Of a stretch of DNA of 64,000 nt, positions 50,665 through 58,694 are shown piece by piece. The notes beneath the pieces were generated by a model. The model worked only from the letters and a program-made list of their open reading frames with translations, searched no databases and was not told the origin of the DNA. Origin of the DNA: Dietzia sp. NCCP-2495 (GTDB taxonomy: Bacteria; Actinomycetota; Actinomycetes; Mycobacteriales; Mycobacteriaceae); contig NZ_BRVN01000005.1 of the NCBI RefSeq assembly GCF_026011735.1, positions 117,951 to 181,950 of the forward strand, written 5' to 3'. Both the position numbers and the translations under genes were made by a program. Numbering within the stretch: the first letter of the stretch is position 1; each line of letters begins with the position of its first letter.

Positions 50665-50804
50665 CCGAGGGGACGACGACGACCCCCCACACCGCCAGCA
50701 CCAGCACTGACAGCACCCACCCCGCCGACACCCACCCCGCCGACACTTGCACCGCGAGCACCCGCACCGCGTGCGCCCGGTCCCGCAGAGGAGGACACCA
50801 CCAC

Positions 50805-52088
50805 ATGGCCGTGACGGAGCGGAGCTGGACCAGTAGGTGGTCGCGCATCCGGGGACTGTCCTCCGGACCCGCCGTCCTGTTCTCGCTGATCTGGCAGGTC
50901 TTCCTGATCTACCCGATCCTCGCTGTGGTCACCGCGGACGCGAGTGCAGCCCGAACGGTCCTCGGGTTGACGGCCGTCGCGGTCTTCTCCGTGACCTATC
51001 TGTTGGCGTTCGCCTCGCCCGCCGTGACCGTCGGCTTCCCCCTCCACCTGCGGCGGTCCGGCGGTGCCGACACGGTCGAGTCGGAGCTGGCCGATCGCGG
51101 CGGCACCGAGCCAGACCACGCCCGGAAGGTCGCATCGACAGGTCTCGGCTACCTGGCCGCGTTGGTCGTCTGCGCCTTGGCGACGATGCCTGCGGGGGGC
51201 GTCATGGCTGTCACGACGTTCCTGCCGTTCCTGGCCTGCTACGTCACCGCGGTATGGCCACTGCGGTGGAGCATTCCGGTCTCCATGGGGTTCATCGCGA
51301 TCGGTTCCGCCACGGCGTTCGGGATCGGCGAGGTGGGACCTCTCATCCCTGCACTCCTCGTGGTGCCGGTGTCACTGTCGATGGCGGGCACACGGATCTC
51401 CGTCGGCGTCAGCGTCCGTGAGGTGCACTTTCGCCGCGCGCTGGGCGTCGTGGAGGAGCGTGAGCGTGTCGCCCGCGACCTGCACGACGTGCTGGGCCAC
51501 ACCCTCACTGCCCTGTCGATCCGGGCGCAGCTCGCACAGGCACGGCTGGACACCGATCCCGATGCCACCCGCGCGGAGTTGGTGAACATCGAAGAACTCA
51601 CCCGGACTGCGCTACGCGAGATGCGACTGACCGTGTCCGGTATGCGTGTTACCGATCCGGACACCGAGCTGGGGAATCTGTCCGGATCGCTGAAGTCGGC
51701 GGGGATAGCCCTCGTCGTCGTCGGATCTCCTTCCCTCGTCCCCGACTCCCACGGTGAGCTCGCCGCCTGGACGTTGCGCGAGGCGGGAACCAACGTCATC
51801 CGTCACTCCGGCGCCGGGTGCGTCACGGTGGAGTTCTCGAGTGGGGGCGTGCGGATCACCGACGACGGCGTGGGCATCGACACCTGCTCCCAGGCCACGG
51901 GTGGGCAGGGACTGCGCGGACTCGCGGCACGGGCCGCGGCGGCCGGCGCCCGGCTGACGATCGGCAGCGGCAGCGGCAGCGGCAGCGGCAACGGCAACGG
52001 CCACGGTCGCGACAAAGATGCTGGCTACGGCGAAGACGCCGGCAACGACTCGGTCGGGACCGTCGTCGATCTACGGTGGGCGCCATGA
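50805..52088 (+). CDS. Sensor histidine kinase, NarL/DesK type
   Basis: This 427-residue membrane sensor has five or six hydrophobic segments in its first 195 residues, the HisKA_3 phosphorylation motif RDLHDVLGHTLTAL with His227, and a short HATPase domain (REAGTNVIRHS for the N-box, DDGVGI, GGQGLRGLAARA). Residues about 387-401 are a Gly-Ser/Gly-Asn run from a GGCAGC/GGCAAC repeat, just before the end (VGTVVDLRWAP). ATG 50805 has AGAGGAGG upstream; the in-frame GTG 50661 would add 48 low-complexity residues. It is coupled to its regulator by an ATGA overlap and probably controls the adjacent exporter. Confidence 0.9.
   Translation: MAVTERSWTSRWSRIRGLSSGPAVLFSLIWQVFLIYPILAVVTADASAARTVLGLTAVAVFSVTYLLAFASPAVTVGFPLHLRRSGGADTVESELADRGGTEPDHARKVASTGLGYLAALVVCALATMPAGGVMAVTTFLPFLACYVTAVWPLRWSIPVSMGFIAIGSATAFGIGEVGPLIPALLVVPVSLSMAGTRISVGVSVREVHFRRALGVVEERERVARDLHDVLGHTLTALSIRAQLAQARLDTDPDATRAELVNIEELTRTALREMRLTVSGMRVTDPDTELGNLSGSLKSAGIALVVVGSPSLVPDSHGELAAWTLREAGTNVIRHSGAGCVTVEFSSGGVRITDDGVGIDTCSQATGGQGLRGLAARAAAAGARLTIGSGSGSGSGNGNGHGRDKDAGYGEDAGNDSVGTVVDLRWAP
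51963..52004 (+). repeat. In-frame hexanucleotide repeat in the kinase gene
   Basis: Seven 6-base units: GGCAGC four times, GGCAAC twice, then GGCCAC. They encode the Gly-Ser/Gly-Asn/Gly-His run near the kinase C-terminus. Expansion or loss of units keeps the frame, so length can vary without inactivating the protein. Confidence 0.88.
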
Positions 52089-52702
52089 CCGTCCCCGCGA
52101 TCCGGATCGTCCTCGCCGACGACCAGGCCCTCGTGCGCGGCGGGCTGGCCGCACTGCTGGCGATGGAGGAGGACATCGACGTGGTGGCAGAGGTCGGGCG
52201 CGGCGACGAGCTCGAGGACGCGGTCACCAGGCTCCGGCCGGACGTGTGCGTGGTGGACATCGAGATGCCCGGAGGCGACGGGATCACGGTGACCAGCCGC
52301 ATCCGCGAGGCGTTTCCCGAGGTTCGGGTCCTGATCGTCACCACGTTCGGGCGACCGGGCTACGTCAGTCGAGCGCTCGCCGCGGGGGCGGGCGGATTCG
52401 TCGTGAAGGACACCCCGGCCCGTGAACTCGCGCAGGCCGTGCGTCGGGTGCACCGCGGGGAGACCGTGGTGGATCCGGACCTGGTGCGGGACTCGATGAT
52501 GTCCGGACCCGACCCGCTCACGCCCCGCGAGAAGGACGTCCTGCGTGAGGCGTTGGCGGGGGCGCGCGTCGCCGACATCGCCGCCGCCCTCCACCTGTCG
52601 CAGGGGACCGTGCGTAACCACCTGTCCTCGGCCATCGCCAAGACCCACACCTCGACGCGTGCAGAGGCCGCGCACGAGGCCCGTCTGCGCGGTTGGCTCT
52701 GA
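52085..52702 (+). CDS. Response regulator, NarL/LuxR type
   Basis: This 205-residue regulator has a receiver domain (acidic pair in LADDQALVRGGL, phospho-acceptor Asp58 in VVDIEMPGGDG, lysine in VVKDTP) and a C-terminal LuxR HTH (LTPREKDVLREALAGARVADIAAAL, then LSQGTVRNHLSSAIAK). It is translationally coupled to the kinase. The regulated promoter is probably that of the upstream ABC-2 exporter. A large inverted repeat (52739-52808) follows the gene. Confidence 0.95.
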   Translation: MTVPAIRIVLADDQALVRGGLAALLAMEEDIDVVAEVGRGDELEDAVTRLRPDVCVVDIEMPGGDGITVTSRIREAFPEVRVLIVTTFGRPGYVSRALAAGAGGFVVKDTPARELAQAVRRVHRGETVVDPDLVRDSMMSGPDPLTPREKDVLREALAGARVADIAAALHLSQGTVRNHLSSAIAKTHTSTRAEAAHEARLRGWL

Positions 52703-52738
52703 CCCCCGCCACCCGGCCTCCCGCTTCCCGACCTCCCG

Positions 52739-52808
52739 AATCCGCTACTCCGCCTGTGGATCCGCTACCCCCAGAGCGGTAGCGAATGTGGAGGCGGAGT
52801 AGCGGATT
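52739..52808. repeat. Nested inverted repeat with 17-bp outer arms
   Basis: Outer arms (52739-52755 and 52792-52808) are perfectly complementary over 17 bases. Inside them CGCTACC (52763-52769) pairs with GGTAGCG (52778-52784). The unit ATCCGCTAC or its complement occurs several times. It could serve as the terminator for the two-component operon, but its size and nested repeat of the same word look more like a dispersed palindromic (REP-like) element. It ends 60 bases before the next gene. Confidence 0.8.
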
Positions 52809-52867
52809 GTTGGGGTTGGGGGACGGGCGCGGGGCGTATGGTCGAAGTCTCGACGCCAGGAGGACTC

Positions 52868-53845
52868 GTGACACAGGACCAGCCCGATCAGACTGCACAG
52901 GCGGACCAGGCAGAGCAGGCAGACCGGCCCGATCAGACCGCACAGTCGAACCGGCCCGGACCCGGCACCGCGCCGGTCGATCCGGTGAGCAAGTACCCCG
53001 TCGACATCCCGCTGCAGACCCAGCCCTTCCCGGGCCTGGCATCCGAGCTGATCCCGCCCGCCGATCACGGGGAGTCCTCGTGGGTCGGCCACGGCCGCCT
53101 CGCCGGCCGACGCGCGCTCATCACCGGAGGCGACTCCGGGATCGGGCGGGCGGTGGCGATCGCGTTCGCCCGCGAGGGCGCGGATGTGGTGATCGGCTAC
53201 CTGCCGTCGGAGCAGTCCGATGCCGATGAGGTGGCCGCCCTGGTGCGCGAGGCCGGCCGGACGTGCGTGCTCCTGCCCGGTGATGTGGGCGACGAGGCCA
53301 CGGCCCGACGGATCGTGCGCGAGGCGGTCGACGGACTCGGCGGGCTCGACGTACTGGTGCTCAACGCTGCCAGGCAGACGTTCGTCGCGAATCTGGAGGA
53401 CCTGTCGTCGGAGCAGTGGGCCGAGACGATGAACGTCAACGTCAACGCCCCGTTCTGGCAGATGCAGGAGGCGCTTCCGCACCTGGAGCCGGGCTCGAGC
53501 GTGATCTTCACGTCCTCGGTGCAGGCGTACACCCCGTCCGCGGGGCTGGTGGACTACGCGGCCTCCCGCGCGGCGGTCAACACGATGTCCAAGTCGCTGG
53601 CGCAGCAACTCGCGCCGCGCGGGATCCGGGTCAACGCCGTGGCCCCGGGGCCGTTCTGGACCGCGCTGCAGGTCAGCGGCGGCAAGGATCCGGAGCAGGT
53701 GCCGTACCACGGGCAGAAGAACCCGCTTAAGCGGCCGGGGCAGCCGGTCGAGATGGCCGGGGCGTACGTGTACCTGGCCTCGGAGGAGTCCTCGTACACC
53801 ACCGGCAACACGCTCTCGGTGACCGGCGGGGCGCCGACGCCCTGA
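52868..53845 (+). CDS. SDR oxidoreductase with Arg in place of the catalytic Lys
   Basis: This 325-residue protein of the YhdF/stress-type SDR group has a disordered Gln/Asp/Ala-rich N-terminus (about residues 1-35), the family segment YPVDIPLQTQPFPGL, and cofactor motif TGGDSGIG (about 87-94). DVLVLNAA stands in place of NNAG, the catalytic serine is in FTSSVQAY, and the active-site tetrad position reads YAASR, so the usual YxxxK lysine is arginine (codon CGC). The end YTTGNTLSVTGG is normal. GTG 52868 is fixed by AGGAGG five bases upstream. Members are often general-stress proteins with unknown substrates. Confidence 0.9.
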   Translation: MTQDQPDQTAQADQAEQADRPDQTAQSNRPGPGTAPVDPVSKYPVDIPLQTQPFPGLASELIPPADHGESSWVGHGRLAGRRALITGGDSGIGRAVAIAFAREGADVVIGYLPSEQSDADEVAALVREAGRTCVLLPGDVGDEATARRIVREAVDGLGGLDVLVLNAARQTFVANLEDLSSEQWAETMNVNVNAPFWQMQEALPHLEPGSSVIFTSSVQAYTPSAGLVDYAASRAAVNTMSKSLAQQLAPRGIRVNAVAPGPFWTALQVSGGKDPEQVPYHGQKNPLKRPGQPVEMAGAYVYLASEESSYTTGNTLSVTGGAPTP

Positions 53846-53897
53846 CGGGCGGGTCGCCCACGCCGTGACCGGCGGCTCGCCCATGCCGGAAATGGTG

Positions 53898-53937
53898 TCG
53901 CCCTCCCGGCCGCGGGATCATACGACCGGGAGGGCGA
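53898..53937. terminator. Hairpin after the SDR gene
   Basis: 12-bp perfect arms (TCGCCCTCCCGG at 53898-53909 and its complement at 53926-53937) have a 16-base loop. It is probably a terminator for the SDR gene, 52 bases after its stop. Confidence 0.65.
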
Positions 53938-53957
53938 GTTCGTGGGGGCCGCGCCGC

Positions 53958-53990
53958 CCCCGCTCGGCGGAAGGGGTCCGCCGAGCGGGG
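53958..53990. terminator. Hairpin after the alcohol dehydrogenase gene
   Basis: A perfect 14-bp stem (53958-53971 with 53977-53990) with a 5-base loop lies 19 bases beyond the alcohol dehydrogenase stop (minus strand). It is a strong GC-rich intrinsic terminator candidate for the convergent pair. Confidence 0.75.
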
Positions 53991-54009
53991 CCGGGTGCCG
54001 GCCGGGTGA

Positions 54010-55122
54010 TCAGGTGTCGTGGATGAGCACGCCGCGCATGATCTTCCCGTCCTGCAGGTCCTGGTAACCCTGGTTGATCGTGTCGAGGGTGTAGGTGGTG
54101 GTGATCAGCTCGTCGAGCTTGAGCTTGCCCTCGTCGTACAGGCGCAGCAGCTTGACGATGTCGTACTGCGGGTTGGCGGAGCCGAAGAGCGTGCCGGTGA
54201 TGGTTTTGCCGAACAGCGCCAGCTGGGTGCCGCTGACCTGCACGGTCTTGTCGGTCATGTTGCCCAGGCCTGTGATCACGACCTTGCCGCCCTTGCCGAT
54301 CACGTCGAAGGCCGCGGACACGACCGGCTCGTCGACGGTGCCCACCAGGATCAGCGCCTGGTCGGCCATCTGGCCCCAGGTGAGCTTCTCGACGGCGGCG
54401 TGGGCCTCCTCGGCGGTGGCGAAGGCGTGGGTGGCGCCGAATTTCAGGGCCTCGTCGCGCTTGAACTGGACGGGGTCCACCACCACGACGTGGCGGGCAC
54501 CCGAGTGGACGGCGCCCTGCACGGTGTTGATGCCGAGGCCGCCGATTCCGTAGATCACCACGGTGTCGCCCTGGCGGACGCCACCGGCGTACACCGCGGT
54601 GCCCCAGCCCGAGGGGACACCGCAGCCGACGAGCACGGCCTTGTCCAGCGGCAGCCAGTCGTCGACCTTGACCACGGAGTGCTGGGAGATGACCGACCGC
54701 TCGGAGAAGGTGCCGAGCATGCACATGGCGCCGAAGTCCTTGCCGTCCGCATGGAATCGGAAGGTGCCGTCGGGCATGTGGCCGTCGAGGATCGTGGCGC
54801 CCATGTCGCAAAGGCTCTGGCGTCCGGTGGAGCAGTAGCGGCAGGTGCCGCAGTTGGGGATGAAGGAGCACACCACGTGGTCGCCGGGCTTGACCTTGGT
54901 CACGCCGGCACCCACGGCCTCGATCACGCCGGACCCCTCGTGCCCGCCGACGATCGGGAAGCGGGGCGGCAGCGAGCCGTCGGACAGGTGGAGGTCGGAG
55001 TGGCACAGCCCGGCGGCCGTGTACTTGATCAGGACTTCGCCGGGGCCCGGATCATCCAGGTCCAGCTCGATGATCTCGAAGGGCTGGTGGAGGTCGAACA
55101 GCACTGCTGCCTTGGTCTTCAT
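54010..55122 (-). CDS. NDMA-dependent-type zinc alcohol dehydrogenase
   Basis: This 370-residue medium-chain dehydrogenase has catalytic zinc ligands at Cys40 (LCHSD), His61 and Glu62 (GGHEG), and structural zinc cysteines at 91, 94, 97 and 105 (NCGTCRYC, LC). It has the Rossmann motif YGIGGLGINTVQGA. The N-terminus MKTKAAVLF and the overall pattern match the actinobacterial NDMA-dependent alcohol dehydrogenases, which keep NAD tightly bound and use an unknown physiological acceptor (mycofactocin-linked in known cases). The ribosome site is probably GAGAGGA. It shares strand and context with the aldehyde dehydrogenase 131 bases upstream, so alcohol to aldehyde to acid is the likely pathway. 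Confidence 0.92.
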   Translation of the reverse strand: MKTKAAVLFDLHQPFEIIELDLDDPGPGEVLIKYTAAGLCHSDLHLSDGSLPPRFPIVGGHEGSGVIEAVGAGVTKVKPGDHVVCSFIPNCGTCRYCSTGRQSLCDMGATILDGHMPDGTFRFHADGKDFGAMCMLGTFSERSVISQHSVVKVDDWLPLDKAVLVGCGVPSGWGTAVYAGGVRQGDTVVIYGIGGLGINTVQGAVHSGARHVVVVDPVQFKRDEALKFGATHAFATAEEAHAAVEKLTWGQMADQALILVGTVDEPVVSAAFDVIGKGGKVVITGLGNMTDKTVQVSGTQLALFGKTITGTLFGSANPQYDIVKLLRLYDEGKLKLDELITTTYTLDTINQGYQDLQDGKIMRGVLIHDT

Positions 55123-55253
55123 GACGGGTCCTCTCGGGGAGTGGATGTGAGGGGGTTACGGGGTGGGCCGGGGGACCGGCTCAGGGGTCGGGGCCGCGCA
55201 TGGCCGCGCATGGCCGCGCATGACCGCGCATGGCTGCGCCGTGCCCCTCGGGG

Positions 55254-56780
55254 TCACAGCTGGATGTTGACCGAGCGCGTCTGGGTGTACAGGTCGAGCG
55301 CGCCCTTGCCGAGCTCGCGGCCCCAGCCGGACTGCTTGAACCCACCGAACGGCATCGCGGCGTCGAAGCCGTTGTACTGGTTGACCCACACGGAGCCGGC
55401 CTGCAGGCGGCTGGCCACGTGGTGGGCCTTGGAGATGTCCTTGGTCCAGATGCCGGCGGCGAGTCCGTACATCGAGTCGTTGGCCTGGCGCACGGCGTCG
55501 TCGACGTCGGAGAACCGCAGGGCGGAGACGACGGGGCCGAAGATCTCGTCGGTCACCACGCGGTCGCCCGGCTTGACGTCCACAAAGACGGTGGGCTCGA
55601 CGAAGTAGCCGGTGTCACCATGGCGGCCGCCGCCGGTCAGCGCCCGTCCACCGTCCTCGATCCCGGCGCGCAGGTAGTGGTTGACCTTGTCGAACTGGTC
55701 CTGGTCGACCAGCGGCCCGAGCACGGTGTCGGGGTCGAGGCCGTGGCCGATCGGGGTCTGGGCGGCGGCGTCGGCGACGGCCTGGGTGAACTCCTCGTAG
55801 ATGGAGTCCTCGACGTACAGGCGGGTGCCGGCGGTGCAGGCCTGGCCGTGGTTGAACATCCACGCGGCCACGGAGCCCTGGACGGCGGCGTCCCAGTCGC
55901 AGTCGGCAAAGACGATGTTGGCGCTCTTGCCGCCCAGCTCCAGGGAGACCTTCTTGAGGTTGCCCTTGGCGGCGTCGACGATGAGCTTGCCCACCTCGGT
56001 GGAGCCGGTGAACGCGACCTTGTCCACGTCGGGGTGGCCGGAGATCGCGGCGCCGGCGTCGCCGAAGCCGGTGACGATGTTGACCACGCCGTCGGGCACG
56101 CCGGCCTCGGCGCAGAGCTCGCCCAGCAACAGCGCGGTGAGCGGGGTCTGCTCGGCGGGCTTGAGGACGAGCGTGTTTCCGGTGGCCAGGGCGGGCCCGA
56201 GCTTCCACGCGGCCATGAGCAGCGGGAAGTTCCACGGGATGATCTGCCCGCACACGCCCACGGGCACGCGCTGGGTGTAGGCGTGGAACTGCGTGTCGCC
56301 GGCGAACGGCATGGACACCGGCACGGTGCTGCCCTCGAGCTTGGTCACCCAGCCGGCGTAGTAGCGGAACACGTCGGCCGCGAACTTGACGTCCACCGCC
56401 TGCGCGATGGACGCGGCTTTGCCGTTGTCCAGCGCCTCGATCTGGGCGAACAGCTCGCCCTTCTCCTCGAGCAGGTCGCCGATGCGCCACAGGATCTGCT
56501 CGCGGTCGCACGGCTTCATGGTCGCCCAGGCGCCGTCGTCGAACGCGCGGCGGGCGGCGGCCACGGCCTTGTCGACGTCCGCGGCGGCGCCGTGGGCGAC
56601 CTGGGTGATCTCGGCGCCGGTGGCGGGATCGTAGGTGCCGAAGGTGCGGCCGTCGGCGGCGTCGACCCACTGTCCGTCGATCAGCAGACGGTGCGGGCGG
56701 GCGAGGAACTCGCGGGCCTGCGCGCTGAGTCGCTCATCGACCCCCGCGGCATCGGTGGGGCGGTTCAGTGTTCCGGTCAT
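55254..56780 (-). CDS. NAD(P)+-dependent aldehyde dehydrogenase
   Basis: This 508-residue ALDH-superfamily enzyme has a catalytic cysteine at residue 315 (NHGQACTAGTR), the general base Glu281 (LELGGKS), the catalytic-site asparagine Asn184 in PWNFP and the cofactor motif FTGSTEVG. It oxidises aldehydes to carboxylic acids. ATG 56780 has GGAGG five bases upstream. It is followed on the same strand by the alcohol dehydrogenase and preceded by the GAF/FIS regulator, an arrangement like that of acetoin or alcohol oxidation operons with AcoR-like activators. A candidate operator lies at 56859-56875. A short GCGCATGGCCGC repeat occurs after its 3' end (55190-55230). Confidence 0.95.
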   Translation of the reverse strand: MTGTLNRPTDAAGVDERLSAQAREFLARPHRLLIDGQWVDAADGRTFGTYDPATGAEITQVAHGAAADVDKAVAAARRAFDDGAWATMKPCDREQILWRIGDLLEEKGELFAQIEALDNGKAASIAQAVDVKFAADVFRYYAGWVTKLEGSTVPVSMPFAGDTQFHAYTQRVPVGVCGQIIPWNFPLLMAAWKLGPALATGNTLVLKPAEQTPLTALLLGELCAEAGVPDGVVNIVTGFGDAGAAISGHPDVDKVAFTGSTEVGKLIVDAAKGNLKKVSLELGGKSANIVFADCDWDAAVQGSVAAWMFNHGQACTAGTRLYVEDSIYEEFTQAVADAAAQTPIGHGLDPDTVLGPLVDQDQFDKVNHYLRAGIEDGGRALTGGGRHGDTGYFVEPTVFVDVKPGDRVVTDEIFGPVVSALRFSDVDDAVRQANDSMYGLAAGIWTKDISKAHHVASRLQAGSVWVNQYNGFDAAMPFGGFKQSGWGRELGKGALDLYTQTRSVNIQL

Positions 56781-56858
56781 GGCTACCTCCGAAGTCGACG
56801 ACCGCCTCGGTGTGAGGCCGGTCACAAACCACTATGGAGGCGCCCGGAGGGTGCGAAG

Positions 56859-56875
56859 TGTTCAGTTTCTGGACA
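56859..56875. promoter_or_regulatory. Candidate operator before the aldehyde dehydrogenase
   Basis: TGTTCA-GTTTC-TGGACA is an imperfect inverted repeat (5 of 6 arm pairs) about 80 bases upstream of the aldehyde dehydrogenase start, between it and the regulator gene. It is the best-placed site for the GAF/FIS regulator. The assignment rests on symmetry and place only. Confidence 0.45.
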
Positions 56876-56910
56876 ATTTCCGGATGCCGCTCAGGGGCTT
56901 CTCCGACAGG

Positions 56911-58557
56911 TCAGGACAAGCCGAACTCGCGCATACGGGCGTAGAGGGTCGTGCGGCTGATGCCGAGACGCTTCGCCGCCCGCGACCGCACACCGTTGCA
57001 CTCGGCCAGCGCCGCGACGATCGCGTCGTACTCGCCACGCGCCAGCTCGCCCGGCGTCGGGGGTCGTCCGGCGCGGGCGCGGGCGGGTAGATCGCCCACG
57101 TCCAGTCTCCGCGCGCCCCGCCCGGTGGGGCCGTCGAGGCATTCGGTGAGGATGGCGCGCAGCGAGACCAGTCCGTTGGGCAGGTCCAGGCCGCTCACCG
57201 CGTCGAGGAACCGCGGGGTCACCGTGGGTGGCCGCATACCGCGCCGCGCGGCCAGGTCGGCGACCATGCGGCGGACGATCTCCTCGCCCTCGGTGCCGCG
57301 CTCGTGGAGGGGGCGGACCTCTGTCCGCCGGTCGCACAGGTCGAGTATCGCCGTCACCGCGGGGCGCGGGTCGTCGCGACTGGTGACGACGACGAGGTGG
57401 TCTCCGGCCGATTCCATACGCGCGGCCAACCGGCGAAGATCGGCGTCGTCCAACAGGTCGATGTCGTCCAGGATCACCGGCCCGGAACGTTCACGGAGTG
57501 CGGGCGCGACCATCTCCCGCCATGCTGTCGCGGCGTCGTCCGCCTCGGCGAGCCGGAGATGGCGGGCCCCGGGGCCGGCGATCGCCCTCGCCGTCGTCGA
57601 CCTCCCCGACCCCGACGGCCCCCGGACGGCGTGACTCCGCACCGCCGTCGCGGGGGCGGCGACGACGATCCGGGACGCGAGTGTGGGCGCGGGTGTTGTC
57701 GCGGGCGCGGGCGCCCCTGGCGACTCGGGGAACGTGAGGTCCAGCAGGTGCCCGCGACGTCCTACGCGGCTGGTGGCCACCCCCACGGCGCCCACCGACA
57801 GTTCGACGACCTCACCCACATCGTCGCGCTCGACCAGGCGGCGGAGGGTGACGAGGTCGCGGGAATCAAGTCGCTCCAGGCTCGAATGAGAGGCCAGCAC
57901 CACCTCGTCCCCGAACGCGCACGTCGCGGTGTCGGAGGAGCGGGTGCGTTCGACGAAGCGGCGCCACAGTTCCCGGTCGTCCGCGCGGGCGGTGTCGACA
58001 TAACGGGCTTCGATGTCGGCCACGACCTTCCGGACGAAGGGCGCGAACAGTCGGGATGCGTCCGCGGTCATGCCCGTGAGGTTGACCGCGCCCACCAGGC
58101 GTCGGGTAAGCGGGTCGATGATCGGGTGGCCGTAGCAGACGAAGTCGCGCAAAACCTCGGCGAAGTGCTGCTCACCGTGGATGAACACCCCGGCCCGCGT
58201 CTCGAGCGCCGTGCCGATGCCGTTGTTGCCCAGGGCCTCCTCCGTGAGCTCGGCGCCTTCGTCGACGCCTCGCCGGAGCAGCATGCGGGAGATCCGCGCA
58301 TTGTCGCGAGCCGTCCTGATGACACGGCCCTCGCGATCTGCCAGCACGAGGCTGGCGCCGGTGTCCTGCAGGACGGTGTCGAGCCCGTCCATCACCGGGC
58401 GCGCGGCCTCGGTCAGGCGGTGGGAGCGGGCGGCCCGCGGGTCGGGCGCCCCCGGGCGGGCGCTGTGCGGGGTCAGGCCACTCAACTCGGACCGGCGCCA
58501 CGCCAGGTCCAGCGGGTTCGCATCGGGCGAGTGGGATGGGTGGGCGGTCCGGGGCAC
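56911..58557 (-). CDS. GAF/FIS-type regulator with degenerate AAA+ domain (AcoR-like)
   Basis: This 548-residue protein has a GAF sensor at about residues 50-200 (GASLVLADREGRVIRT, ALGNNGIGTALE, CYGHPIIDPLTRRLVGAVNLTG, typical of AcoR-like proteins). A shortened central domain has the Walker A form GPSGSGRST (residues 313-321, arginine where lysine is needed) and an ILDDID Walker B. A C-terminal FIS-type HTH follows (CNGVRSRAAKRLGISRTTLYARMREFGL). No GAFTGA loop is present, so it cannot act with sigma-54 in the classical way. GTG 58557 follows GGAGG by 5 bases. It most likely controls the aldehyde/alcohol dehydrogenase genes. Confidence 0.9.
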   Translation of the reverse strand: MPRTAHPSHSPDANPLDLAWRRSELSGLTPHSARPGAPDPRAARSHRLTEAARPVMDGLDTVLQDTGASLVLADREGRVIRTARDNARISRMLLRRGVDEGAELTEEALGNNGIGTALETRAGVFIHGEQHFAEVLRDFVCYGHPIIDPLTRRLVGAVNLTGMTADASRLFAPFVRKVVADIEARYVDTARADDRELWRRFVERTRSSDTATCAFGDEVVLASHSSLERLDSRDLVTLRRLVERDDVGEVVELSVGAVGVATSRVGRRGHLLDLTFPESPGAPAPATTPAPTLASRIVVAAPATAVRSHAVRGPSGSGRSTTARAIAGPGARHLRLAEADDAATAWREMVAPALRERSGPVILDDIDLLDDADLRRLAARMESAGDHLVVVTSRDDPRPAVTAILDLCDRRTEVRPLHERGTEGEEIVRRMVADLAARRGMRPPTVTPRFLDAVSGLDLPNGLVSLRAILTECLDGPTGRGARRLDVGDLPARARAGRPPTPGELARGEYDAIVAALAECNGVRSRAAKRLGISRTTLYARMREFGLS

Positions 58558-58580
58558 GGTCACCTCCGATAGGTCAGGCA

Positions 58581-58638
58581 GTGTGATCCACACCATACGG
58601 ACGTGGCGGCGATCGCGCCGGTGACCTGTGGCACACAG
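58581..58638. promoter_or_regulatory. Paired palindromes in the regulator/two-component divergent gap
   Basis: GTGTG-ATC-CACAC (58581-58593) and CTGTG-GCA-CACAG (58626-58638) are both 13-base perfect palindromes with the shared core TGTG-N3-CACA, 33 bases apart. They lie between the divergent GAF/FIS regulator and the OmpR-type regulator gene and may be sites for either protein. Confidence 0.55.
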
Positions 58639-58694
58639 GAATCTCCCAGCGAATCCGCCGGGAACTCGCGGGAACAGCCGCCATACTGAGACCC

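Noticed and set aside
50661..50804. GTG 50661 as the kinase start, overlapping the permease stop
   Set aside because: It would add 48 Thr/His-rich low-complexity residues and has no ribosome site, whereas ATG 50805 has AGAGGAGG; the overlap arrangement still keeps it possible.
56911..58557. Classical sigma-54 enhancer-binding protein
   Set aside because: GAFTGA is missing, Walker A is altered, and actinobacteria of this kind lack sigma-54.
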